Shown piece by piece: positions 23,183 through 34,200 of a stretch of DNA of 64,000 bases. The stretch spans positions 6,081,929-6,145,928 of the forward strand of contig OX442434.1 in NCBI GenBank assembly GCA_949361645.1, in the 5' to 3' direction. The stretch's first letter is position 1; each line of letters begins with the position of its first letter. The notes beneath the pieces are model-generated. The model had not been told where the DNA came from. It did no database searches and worked only from the letters and a program-made list of their open reading frames with translations. A program made the translations under genes and the position numbers. Source of the stretch: Spongilla lacustris (lineage: Eukaryota; Porifera; Demospongiae; Spongillida; Spongillidae).

Positions 23183-24321
23183 CAGGGTTGCCGAAGGCCA
23201 GCCCGGCCTGCCAGGTCGGCCTGCCAGGCCGGACATTTAGCTTGGCCTGGCAGGCCGGACCGTGACCTGACAGGCCGGCAGGCCGGGATCCACCCACTTA
23301 TTATAATAAATTATTAATTCATTTCGCGATGTCTATAGCTATATATGGGACAGTTTCCGAGATAACTTCCTATACAGTTTTATAACATTATAGAATAATC
23401 GTGTTATAACATTTGAATTGCTGTATCTGCCGAACAATAAAGGCTATCAACTTCCTATTTTCAACACTTCATACTACACCATTGCCCTATAGGGTAAAAT
23501 ACATGTACACTTTTGTGTCTTGCACTTGCTCAGTACCATCATTGCAACGTTAGATACCCCACCAAGTTCAAACCCAACATAACTTTCTGTAGGAGTAATC
23601 AAATCGCTTCAAATTCGGTTTGTAGGTAGAGAGGTCCTATATCTATCGATTTGTTCTGTTCGTTAATTTTTATGCCATACGTTACGGAGATATAGTTGAA
23701 CAAACTATACGTGCACTTTTTCCCGCTCGATACGCGGCAATGATATAATCACCACCTCCCATACTTTGAGCGGGACGCGATTTGCCCAAATCATCGGCGC
23801 GAATCGAGCGGGAAAATGTGCACGTACGTAGTTTGTTCAACTACATCTCCGTAATGGATGGCATAAAAATTAACAAACAGAATAAATCGAAAGATATAGG
23901 ACCTCTCTACCTACAAACCGAATTTGAAGCGATTTGATTACTCCTACAGATACAGAAACTGAGTCTGAGATACATAACATGCAGTGATGCAAACAGCGCG
24001 CTTGCTATCTAAAGACTTGTAATTTACCATGCATTGTGCTTCAGCATGACACACGCCTCCAAACGTTGAGGGAGTAGGTTCCATCTCTGGCGCTGTTGAA
24101 TCAGCTTAGCTCGCGAAAACACCCGCTCGGATGGAGCTGAAGATGTATGAATTTTTAATAAATTGTTTAATAATATCATAATGTTTTGTGGTTAGCCATG
24201 AATTTTTAATAAATTGTTTAATAACATCAATTTATCCGACCTGGCAGGCCGGCCTGGCAGGCCGGGGCTGTCAGGCCGGCCGGTCACAGGCCGGACCCCG
24301 GCCTGACTTTCGGCAACCCTG
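23183..24321. mobile_element. hAT transposon relic with 8-bp target duplication and transposase tail
   Basis: The ends are CAGGGTTGCCGAAGG (23183) and its inverse finishing at 24321. TATTTAAG stands on both sides (23175-23182 and 24322-24329), a perfect 8-bp duplication. Just inside both ends are clusters of CCTGGCAGGCCGG-like subterminal repeats, likely transposase-binding sites. On minus at 24023-24150 a short open frame reads SSAPSERVFSRAKLIQQRQR and on to LEACVMLKHNAW then stop. This matches the conserved C-terminal dimerisation region of hAT transposases, so the element derives by deletion from an autonomous one. A separate foldback (23575-23945) is inserted in its middle. Confidence 0.88.
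23575..23945. repeat. Foldback repeat nested in the hAT relic
   Basis: The left arm starting GTAGGAGTAATCAAATCGCT and the right arm ending in its inverse are about 130 bp each and near identical. The right-arm sequence has a further diverged copy near 19140-19235, so this is a dispersed family. Confidence 0.8.
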
Positions 24322-24467
24322 TATTTAAGTACGTACAAACCTCTCTGTTTTTCCATTATTCATGGCGGATGATATGACTCTGGCACAGTTACAATTTGGG
24401 GGGCCATTTCACCACACACCCATACATGGTGCTATTTTTTCTGTAAAGTCCCGGACGCGGAGCATTA

Positions 24468-24841
24468 CTAGTCTCGTACCCAGACCCACACTCGCAGTAG
24501 CGGATGGATTACATCACCGCTACGATGCTGTAAGCGATACAGTTCACCTACCCCTATATCAACCTACCCTCATATCAACCTGCCCTATTCATAGCGATTT
24601 TAAGCTAGGGTTTTGTGTTTCTAGCGATCGCCTAAGCCAACCGCTAATGAGATTTAATTCGTGATAGAATCCTTTCACAAAGTGAATATCTTAGGGGTGG
24701 TCGCTAGGAACACAAAACCCTAGCCTAATATCACTATGAATAGGGCATATTTGCCCATTATTTACTTTACCCTTATATCAACCCCGGGGTTGTAGGGACA
24801 CTGTAATGCTTACGTACGTTTGGGTCTGGGTACGAGACTAG
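24468..24841. mobile_element. MITE with 21-bp inverted ends (CTAGTCTCGTACCCAGACC)
   Basis: The left end CTAGTCTCGTACCCAGACCC (24468) is repeated inverted at 24821-24841. The flanks share AGCAT. Internal near-inverted blocks (AGGGTTTTGTGTTTCTAGCG and its inverse around 24609 and 24703) show that most of the element is a hairpin. A short relative with the same ends lies at 56801-56859. Confidence 0.8.
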
Positions 24842-25069
24842 AGCATAGTCTGCTCGAGCTACTTTTACATGTATATATACGTACATATACGCCCTTACTT
24901 TTGCGCAGCGCAATCATTGACGTTGCATCTTGAAAGTGGTTTCAGTATTAATTAGCTAGTACTGCCTCAAAAGACAGCAGCAACCGCCTCATACTGATCC
25001 TTCAGCACAACTCTGGTAGAACTGATATGTTTCGAACTTTGGGTTTGCATGACTATGTTGACAAGTGCA

Positions 25070-25230
25070 ATTAAAAAAATAACCACGCACACCAACACAT
25101 GCAGGTGCCATAATGCCAGTTTCATAAGATACCAAAAACACACACACGCACGCACACCAACACATGCAGGTGCCATAATGCCAGTTTCATAAGATACCAA
25201 AAACACACACACGCACGCACACACACAAAA
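25070..25230. repeat. Direct duplication of an 80-bp segment
   Basis: Two nearly identical copies of a segment of about 80 bp containing AACACATGCAGGTGCCATAA and CACACACGCACGCACA stand head to tail immediately downstream of LAMP-like gene 6's stop codon. Confidence 0.85.
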
Positions 25231-27284
25231 CTACGACGGTAGTGGCTCATAGCCCCCAGTTGTTACTGACTGAATGCTGCGACGCTTGAAACGACCAACT
25301 AAGTACGCAACGAGAGTGACAATGACTAGTCCCGCAAGGGCCGCTCCCACGGCAATGGGAACGGTGTTGATGGTGTGCCCAGCTGGGTCCAAGCTGCAGT
25401 GCATGGCTGAGTGTATGTTATTGTGTGCATACATGTCAGAGTGCATGTACGTAACATTTCATGGATCATCCTGCATGTTCAACTCACGAGAGTCGAAGTT
25501 GCCTAGGCTACTGAAATTGAATGCCTGCACCTTCCAGTTTGTAATAGTGAGAACCATGTTGCCGAGTGCAACATTCTGTTTGCTGTCACACTGGTACGAC
25601 TGTCCCAGTTTGAGGGTGAAGAGTCTGGTGCTGTTGGATTCAGTGCTATCTAAACAGGAGAAAGGGGAGTAGATTTTTGGAAACAAACTCCTGTACACTC
25701 ACCATCATGTTCGAACATCGTCTCATTTAACCACCATGATGTGGTATTCTGGTAGGAAGGGGGAAGAGGGTTACTAACCACTACACACATTACCAGAGCC
25801 TTACTGCCTCAAAAGTAAAAATAATGCTTCTATTGGCAGTGATGCTCAAAACAATCTCATTACAGGCAGAGGTAGCATTGTCCACTGCAGGTGTGTAGGT
25901 GAAGTTGTATGGCTAGGGGGTGGGCGGGAATAAGGATGAGTTTGTGAGGGTGAGAAAGGGAGATGAGAGGAAGGAAAGAGGAGAGGAAGGGAGAGGAAGG
26001 AAAAGGAGAGAGGGAGAGGGGAGGGGAGAGGAAGGAAAAGAAGAGAGGGAGAGGGGAGGGGAGAGGGGAGGGGAGGGGAGGGGAGGGGAGGGGAGGGGAG
26101 GGGAGGGGAGGGGAGGGGAGGGGAGGGGAGGGGAGGGGAGGGGAGGGGAGGGGAGGGGAGGGGAGGGGAGGGGAGGGGAGGGGAGGGGAGGGGAGGGGAG
26201 GGGAGGGGAGGGGAGGGGAGGGGAGGGGAGGGGAGGGGAGGGGAGGGGAGGGGAGGGGAGGGGAGGGGAGGGGAGGGGAGGGGAGGGGAGGGGAGGGGAG
26301 GGGAGGGGAGGGGAGGGGAGGGGAGGGGAGGGGAGGGGAGGGGAGGGGAGGGGAGGGGAGGGGAGGGGAGGGGAGGGGAGGGGAGGGGAGGGGAGGGGAG
26401 GGGAGGGGAGGGGAGGGGAGGGGAGGGGAGGGGAGGGGAGGGGAGGGGAGGGGAGGGGAGGGGAGGGGAGGGGAGGGGAGGGGAGGGGAGGGGAGGGGGA
26501 GGGGGAGGGGAGAGGGGGGGGGAGGGGAGGGGAGGGGAGAGGAGAGGAGAGGAGAGGAGAGGAGAGGAGAGGAGAGGAGAGGAGAGGAGAGGAGAGGAGA
26601 GGAGAGGAGAGGAGAGGAGAGGAGAGGAGAGGAGAGGAGAGGAGAGGAGAGGAGAGGAGAGGAGAGGAGAGGAGAGGAGAGGAGAGGAGAGGAGAGGAGA
26701 GGAGAGGAGAGGAGAGGAGAGGAGAGGAGAGGAGAGGAGAGGAGAGGAGAGGAGAGGAGAGAGAGGAGAGGAGAGGAGAGGAGAGGAGAGGAGAGAAAGG
26801 AGCATGAGAGAGAGGAGGGTGAGAGGAAGCAAAAAGAAGGAAAGGAGGCAGGACCAGGGAGAGGGGAGGTGAGAGAAAGGAAAGAGACGGGAAAAGGGAG
26901 TGGGTAAAGGAGGTAGAACGAGTAAGTGCGAGAGAGGGGGAAATCATGCGACTCCACAAACTTACATAGCTGAGCTGCAGTTTAGCATCCATCAATATAC
27001 AAGGATGTCCACTACTCTCGTAAACTACAAATGTCGGAAGACTGGACGACATAGCCACTGCAATGAGGGTGGTTGCAGCAAGCCACGCCTGTCTGCGACC
27101 ATCTACATACGGTAAAACCACGTTGACAAGGATACGTAAGGTACCAGTCGCCGCCCCACCCATGCCATACATGCATATAATATACACACAAATTTACAAC
27201 CCCCTACCGAGCACAGCGCAATAGACTCTGTAAAAGTAGCTTTATACCACGCCACTTACCAACAATAACGTTTGTTCGCGGCAT
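25231..27284 (-). CDS. LAMP-like lysosomal membrane glycoprotein 6
   Basis: Six exons: 27260-27284, 26966-27102, 25805-25912, 25703-25748, 25488-25649, 25231-25406, total 654 nt (217 aa). The first exon is short (MPRTNVIV plus one base). The signal anchor comes from exon 2 ([18 protein letters not shown]) if the acceptor at 27103 is used; an acceptor at 27058 keeps the same frame but shortens it, so the N-terminus is uncertain. The luminal blocks are [37 protein letters not shown] and MHCSLDP. The transmembrane segment begins [20 protein letters not shown]; the tail ends GGYEPLPS, a GYxxPhi signal identical in form to that of vertebrate LAMPs. Intron 2 holds the giant GGGGA/GGAGA tract. Confidence 0.82.
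25950..26800. repeat. Giant pentanucleotide tract (GGGGA)n then (GGAGA)n
   Basis: From about 26052 to 26490 the unit GGGGA repeats almost without fault (roughly 88 copies). After a short irregular bridge (26490-26535) the unit becomes GGAGA to about 26795 (roughly 50 copies). Flanks at 25950-26050 and 26800-26910 are degenerate purine-rich sequence. It lies in intron 2 of LAMP-like gene 6, which is transcribed from the other strand, so the RNA would be pyrimidine-rich. Long frames on both strands are artefacts. Confidence 0.95.
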
Positions 27285-27534
27285 GAGCAGACTATTACAA
27301 TGGCAGCAATACGTACCTCGTGACTTAGAATCATGTTGAATGGTGTCACGTGAATTCATGATTGTTGAATGGTGTCACGTAAATTCATGATTTTTATTAT
27401 TTTATTTTATTTTTTTGTACATTAAATACATGAACCCATTAGCGGTACCACCGTCCCTGGATTTGATACAATGCCAAAACATGTATATATAATCCAAAAA
27501 AACTTCATTTAGGGTTGTTAGGTGTTGGTCTGCC

Positions 27535-27606
27535 CTAGTTGGGCGTAGCCCGACCTTCGCGTATTGGCTTCCGCCAATACGCGAAGGTCGGGCTACGCCC
27601 AACTAG
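27535..27606. mobile_element. Minimal hairpin MITE of the CTAGTTGGGCG family
   Basis: A near-perfect hairpin of 72 bp: CTAGTTGGGCGTAGCCCGAC continuing to GTATTGG, a loop of a few bases, then the exact inverse. It has the same ends as the 322-bp element at 21515-21836 but no interior. Confidence 0.85.
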
Positions 27607-28212
27607 GTCTAGCTATCACTGCTCCTTCACCTTTTGTTGACTGTTTTGTATAATGTTTTTGTCACTGTCTTCATCTTTCTCTTCTCGAGTATCCATTGTA
27701 CCTTGTGCCAGCATAGGGATAGTAACTCAAGAAGGTTGAACATGTAGAAGTGTATTTCTTGGACAATGATTCCAGGCAATGTGATTGCCAAAGTCCAAGA
27801 GTCTTCATCAGGAGCAGAGCAAACGTGACAGAGCTGTAACTGTTCCTTCAAACAGGTAAGAAAAGGTAAACCAGGTAGGACATTTGATCTCTTAATCTTA
27901 AAGTGGTACATATTGCCTTGACCACTTCACTCGATCTCAACATTTTCACTGCTCACTTCTAAGCATTGTTTCCCTGCTGGTCCTTTTGGTGTTGCACTTA
28001 GGCCTCAAGCTTTCGGATCCACCATTGGTCTTTGTGCCAACCAAATCATTCATCAAGCACGTGTACACAACAAAATAATCTTTTTCTGCCGGTACCCTGG
28101 GGGTACCGTCAATCGTTTCATCTCTCTTCTTTTTTAAATTTAAATTACATGTATAAAATACGAATTTTGAATGAACGCACACAAACATACAACATTGATA
28201 GGAGCAGAATGG
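27607..28212. other. 3' flank of the WDR44-like gene with an unidentified decayed frame
   Basis: Minus-strand frames at 28188-27946 and 27911-27627 contain protein-like stretches (RSNVLPGLPFLTCLKEQLQL; TPRVPAEKDYFVVYTCLMND) separated by stops. I do not recognise them. They could be remnants of a transposon or of a lost gene, or chance frames in the 3' untranslated region. Confidence 0.3.
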
Positions 28213-31200
28213 TCATAAGACCTCTCCAGTCACATACACCTTAATGCTGCCCTGGTAGTCTGCTGCCACTATGATCTGTCCCACCTCCCTGAGTCCCTCA
28301 TCAACCGTGATGCCAGGAACAGGTGCAAAAATGGCCACGGTGACCGGAGCAGAATGACCTGTGGGCCAAAAAGACACGTTTTGATAGATATGGGTATGGT
28401 ATACCCCTAATATGCCAGACATTTCAGCAGGGAGTGAAATAGGTGCTCGTGTGTGATCATATGTAGGCACTGCTGATATGTACAATGTCATGCACAGCGA
28501 GGCACATCAAGTGAAAATCCTCTAGAAACAAAGATTGATGTTGTGCAATACGAACTGCACTCTGATAATGGTACACAAAGAAGTTTCGATAGTTCACACA
28601 CATCAGAGCCACTCCCAGTATTGTACATCCAGACATACGGTGATGCACTGGTACATCAGGTGACAGCACTTACAGCTGAAACTCTCATATAGCTCGTTAC
28701 GGTCCCGCCGAGTGGAGGGTAGCTTGCTGACATCATTATGAGTCTTCCAAATATAGATGTACTTGTCTTCTGATCCTGAGATAATGTATTGTCCATCTCG
28801 ACTGTAAAACATGGTAGCAAATCAAACAGTGCCTTTGTGACACAACCCAAAAGCAGGACCTGATCACATTACATGTGGCTCAGGTGACCTGATCACATCA
28901 CAAGTGGCTCAGGTGACCTGATCACATTACAAGTGCAATGCATCTTTGTGCACATACTTTTTTTCTTTACTGGTACTATTACTGTGGGGGACTCTAACCT
29001 GAAGGTTGCCTTGATCTGGCTGTTAGTATTGATCCCTCCCTTATATTTGCACGTCAAGGAGTGGTCCTCCAGGTTATAGAGTCGAATACGAGAGTCATTT
29101 GAGGTGACCAGCACCTAAGAGGATGGCATCAATTAGAAACAAGAGTGATGAAATCCCCGGATCACACACATCCCCCCCCCAAAATAAGCTACGTGCCTTG
29201 TTCTCTCCAGGCAAGGGCTCCACCCCACTTATTTTTCGCCCCCTGTTCTTGCCATGGCGCGATCTAACATGGATCTGGGTGTGGTACTTGAGATGCTGAA
29301 GACAGCGGAATGAAAGTAAATACAACGGCATTGCCAACCCTCTCACCTCCGTGTCATAAAAAATGCATCTTCCATCGTAAGTGCCTGCTACAGCAAACTT
29401 GCCATTGGCACAGAAATTTGCAGCAGTGATTAGATGCGAGCCTAGAGACGAAGAGCTCAATAAGCAAGTCAGCAAGGTGTTCACCTTGGTACCAGGTAGT
29501 ATGTGGTACTACTGGTATGTGGTACTACTGGTATGTGGTACTACTGGTATGTGGTACTACTAGTATGTGGTACTACTAGTATGTGGTACTACTAATATGT
29601 GGTACTACTGGTATGTGGTACTACTGGTATGACAGTATGTACTCCCAACCAAATTATTAATAACTAACCAACTCCTTCTATCTCGTTCCACAGGGCAACC
29701 TTCTTGTCCGGTATGTTCCACAACCTTAGCTTTCCATCCAGTGAACCACTAAGGAAGTAACGATCGTCCTGAGGGGTGACAGCCATCACCATGACAACAA
29801 AACAAAGCAGGAAGTGCTCTTACCCTTGGGTGAAAGGCAATAGCTGTGACAAAATCCACATGTTGGAAGCAACACAGGCACTCCTTTCGTGAGATATGCC
29901 AAAGTCTGAGGTGATTACGGTAGTGTGGTATAGTGAAGGTGTAAGGTGTAACGATGTAAGGTGTAACAGTGTAAGGTGTAAGGTGTAACGGTGTAAGGTG
30001 TGAAGCGTATATGTAGTGATGTGTTAGTGAGGTAATGCGATGTACATGTGGTAAGGTGTGGAGTAGTGGTGTGTGTGTGAGGTGTGCTCATTTAAAGGCC
30101 AGCTGAATTAACCCTATACATTCACAAAAGTATGCATGTATTCAGCCTGCAAGTATGGTGGACTCAAACTGACAGGTGTGAGGGTGTGAGAGGGAATGGA
30201 GTACGTGTGAGGTGGGAGAGGTGGGGGGTGTAAAACCACACTTCATCCATGTGTGATTTTGGCATAAAATTCACACAGAATGGGTCAAATGCGTGAGCCA
30301 TATATATTTAAATATGGAAGGGCAAGCTAGACTTCAGGATTCATTTCCCTTTCACTGCACACACCTATCACACACCACTTAGCACTCCCCCTTAGCACTC
30401 CTCCCCTTAGCATCCTCCCTTTAGCACCCATAAGTATGCTCACACACGCACACACACCAAATTAAACAAACCTTACTGTCTTGTCCATGGATGAGGATAA
30501 AATGAAGAAATTCTAAAGATGGAATATGAGGTCACATAATCAAATACCTCCAATCATGCCAACTCTACAGCCCTAAATGTATGTACAGTAGCGGCTCACT
30601 AATAAGACCACCCCGGGACAATCGGATCTTGTGGTAAAACTCGCCAATACGACCGTTTCGGTCTTACTGGCGAGTTTCCCGCCTTTCGAAATGCGCTTTG
30701 ATTAGAATACCAGTAGCAGATAAACAAACGAATCATAACAAAATAACAGTTGGAAGGATGAACAATTATGCCAAGGATTGTAAAGCAAGCTTAGAGCTGG
30801 CTCATGTGTGCATAGGCATTGCTAACTCCATTAGTACGGGATCGTCGATTTTCCCCGCAATCGAATGCATGGTGGGTACCAACTGTATTAGGAAACCACT
30901 TCATTGATCGCCTGTTCAGAGAAAGAAAGCACACAAAAACGCCCCACCAATATTTATACATTAGTGGTCTTATTAGACGGTGGTCGGATTGGCGAAGTGG
31001 TCTTATAATCGGGCGGTTAAGTGGTCTTATTACCGCGTGGTCTGATTAGTGAGCCGCTACTGTACACTTAACCACACCACAATACATGAACTTGATATTG
31101 ACATATTATTTGCCATGAGTAAACTTGCTCAAGCATTTGTAGGCTCCCCCCTTTAAAAGGGTGCGGCTACATTGGCCTCCTCTCCCCCTTTTAAGAGGGT

Positions 31201-34200
31201 GTGGCTACCCCGCCTCCTCACCTTGGACCAGGACATGCCCAGCACATCAGCCGTGTGTCCATAGTAGCTGCAAAGTGGATGGTCCAAGAACGGCTTAGTG
31301 TTGTTTGGGTCATCCTCCTGGGGAGGGGGGAGGGGCTTTGATGCAGGGAAAGAACAACAGTACAAACCTCTGAACTCTTGCTACTGTTTGTACTTGCAAC
31401 ACTTCCCTTCTCACTTATGCTGTCCCCACTGGAGTGAACACCTTGAGATGGGAGGAGAAAAGGGGACAAATTGGATAAGGTGAGAACAATGTGAATTCCC
31501 CCCCCCCCCCCCCCCCCCCCCAAATTAATTGTATATGTACTGGTAGGCAGCTTACCCATGCGCTGATACTTTGCTTGAAGCTCATGGAAGAAGGAGTATG
31601 CTGTACGTAACACCCAAACCCTCTGAACACACACACACACATACATGTACATACACACACACATACACATACATGTACATACACACACACATACACATAC
31701 ATGTACATACACACACACATACACATACATGTACATACACACACATACACATACATGTGGATGCACACAAACCCATACATTGAACACACACACACAGAGC
31801 GACAGTAAACATTGCCATGGCAACTGAAGAGTTTGTAGCTCACCACTACACTGTCCTGTCCTGCTGTGGCCTGGGGAGGAGATGTCACATGACATTATGT
31901 CACCCACCTTTCATTACTACCCAATAATTCTTATGATCGTATGGGCTTAATTAAAATGGCTCACCAGTAGCTTTCCACACACAGAGAACTCCATCACCCA
32001 GACTGCTCCCTAGGGGACAACGGAAACAGCCACATCAGCAACAAAGGACCATACATACATAAATTTTACGATCTAAACTTTTACGATTCTTGTGAAATTG
32101 ATTACAAACATGAAAATAATTGTCCAGGTGCCTGATAAACACATGACTGTGATGGTCAATTTGCAAAATGTAAAATTGCAATAAAAGGCTTGTCCCATGC
32201 CCACATTCCATTCACAATTATAAGGTCCAAACGAGTGAAGTAGGGCCACTAACCAAGTGTTGTCCAGACAAGTCCTGCTTTAGTCTGACTTTATCAAATT
32301 CATAAGGTCCTTTGTGGTGTGAGAAGGATTTGTACTATGTGGAACAAAGACGTGTTGAAACGAGGGAGGGAGGGAGGGAGGAGGGAGGAGGGAGAGGGGA
32401 GGGAGATGGGAGAGAGAGAGGAGGGAGAGAAGAGAGAGGAGGGAGAGGAGAGAGAGGAGGGAGAGGGGAGGGAGAGAGGAGGGAGACGCAGCACCTTGAG
32501 CTGTTCTTCATTCTCATCTTCTGACAATCCTTGCTGATCTTCTGAAATAGTAAGAGAGGGGAGCGGGGGAGCAAAAGGCTTCACCTGCCTCTGGATAGTA
32601 ACCCCTAGCATATCTTTAACCCCCAGCATACTCTAACCCCCAGCATACCTTACCTTTAACCCCAGATATACCTCTAACCCCCAGATATACTTCTAACCTC
32701 CAGCATACCTCTAACCTCCAGCATAACTTTAACCCCCACCATACCTGTACCTACAAACTCTCATTAGTGGCATTAAAAATTGTATCCCCACCTTCCTTCC
32801 ATTTGAATATCTTCTTCAGCTTTTTCCTGTTAGGAGAAACTAATTATCACACTCATACACCCACACCCCCACACCCATACAACACACACACACAACACAC
32901 ACTACACACAGCAAGTACTTTGACCTTTGGTGTTAGTGTGCCAATACCACAATATCAACAAGTTGACAGGTTACATCAGGGGGGAAATAAGTTTTGGGGT
33001 TTAACAAATTGATGCAGTGCGGGTGATGAAAAAACTCTAAAAAAAAACTCTATACAGGACTTGGCCACCTTTTAAAAAATAACGCACCAGTATTTTTATT
33101 GCTGCGACGTCACATCGCAATGCATCGCATGCTCTTGCGTCATATTGTGAACCTAGGGTTGTGTGCATACAAAGTGCACTCCTGACCCCCACTGTCCACC
33201 CCTACTCCTGACCCCCACTGTCCCCCCCCTACTCCTGACCCCCACTGTCCACCCCTACTCCTGACCCCCACTGTCCACCCCTACTCCTGACCCCCACTGT
33301 CCCCCCCTACTCCTGACCCCCACTGTCCACCCCTACTCCTGACCCCCACTGTCCACTCCTACTCCTGACCCCCACTGTCCACCCCTACTCCTGACCCCCA
33401 CTGTCCCCCCTACTCCTGACCCCCACTGTCCACCCCTACTCCTGACCCCCACTGTCCACCCCTACTCCTGACCCCCACTGTCCACCCCTACTCCTGACCC
33501 CCACTGTCCACCCCTACTCCTGACCCCCACTGTCCACCCCTACTCCTGACCCCCACTGTCCACCCCTACTCCTGACCCCCACTGTCCACCCCTACTCCTG
33601 ACCCCCACTGTCCCCCCCTACTCCTGACCCCCACTGTCCACCCCTACTCCTGACCCCCACTGTCCACCCCTACTCCTGACCCCACTGTCCACCCTACTCC
33701 TGACCCCACTGTCCACCCCTACTCCTGACCCCCACTGTCCACCCCTACTCCTGACCCCCACTGTCCACCCCTACTCCTGACCCCCCCTGTCCACCCCTAC
33801 TCCTGACCCCCACTGCCCACCCCTACTCCTGACCCCCACTGCCCACCCCTACTTCCCACTTATGGTGTCAAAATTTGCACCGGGGAAGCAATCTCTAGTG
33901 CAAAAATTAAAATTGCACAAGTGCACTGCTAGTCCCCATTCCACTTTGGCACCACATTAAAAATCCCTACAGCTCCGTAAGCATATAGCTTCAGAATCCC
34001 ACAGACAACATAAAACAGTGACCCTCACGTGATTGGTGGCTTTCTCTTTCCCGATGCATCTCCCCCCTCATCAGGCAGTCCGATGTTACTGTGTGAGACA
34101 ATGACATACACACACTATCCACGGCTCATTCAAAACATCAGACTGTCCATATATAATGGGGTGATGGTATGGAGTCATAGTTGGGATAATGGTTCATCTC

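Noticed and set aside
25846..27187. Very long Ser/Pro/Leu- or Gly/Arg/Glu-rich frames on both strands
   Set aside because: They are translations of the 5-bp repeat GGGGA/GGAGA, which is open in all frames. Only the short parts at 25805-25912 and 26966-27102 are real exons of LAMP-like gene 6.
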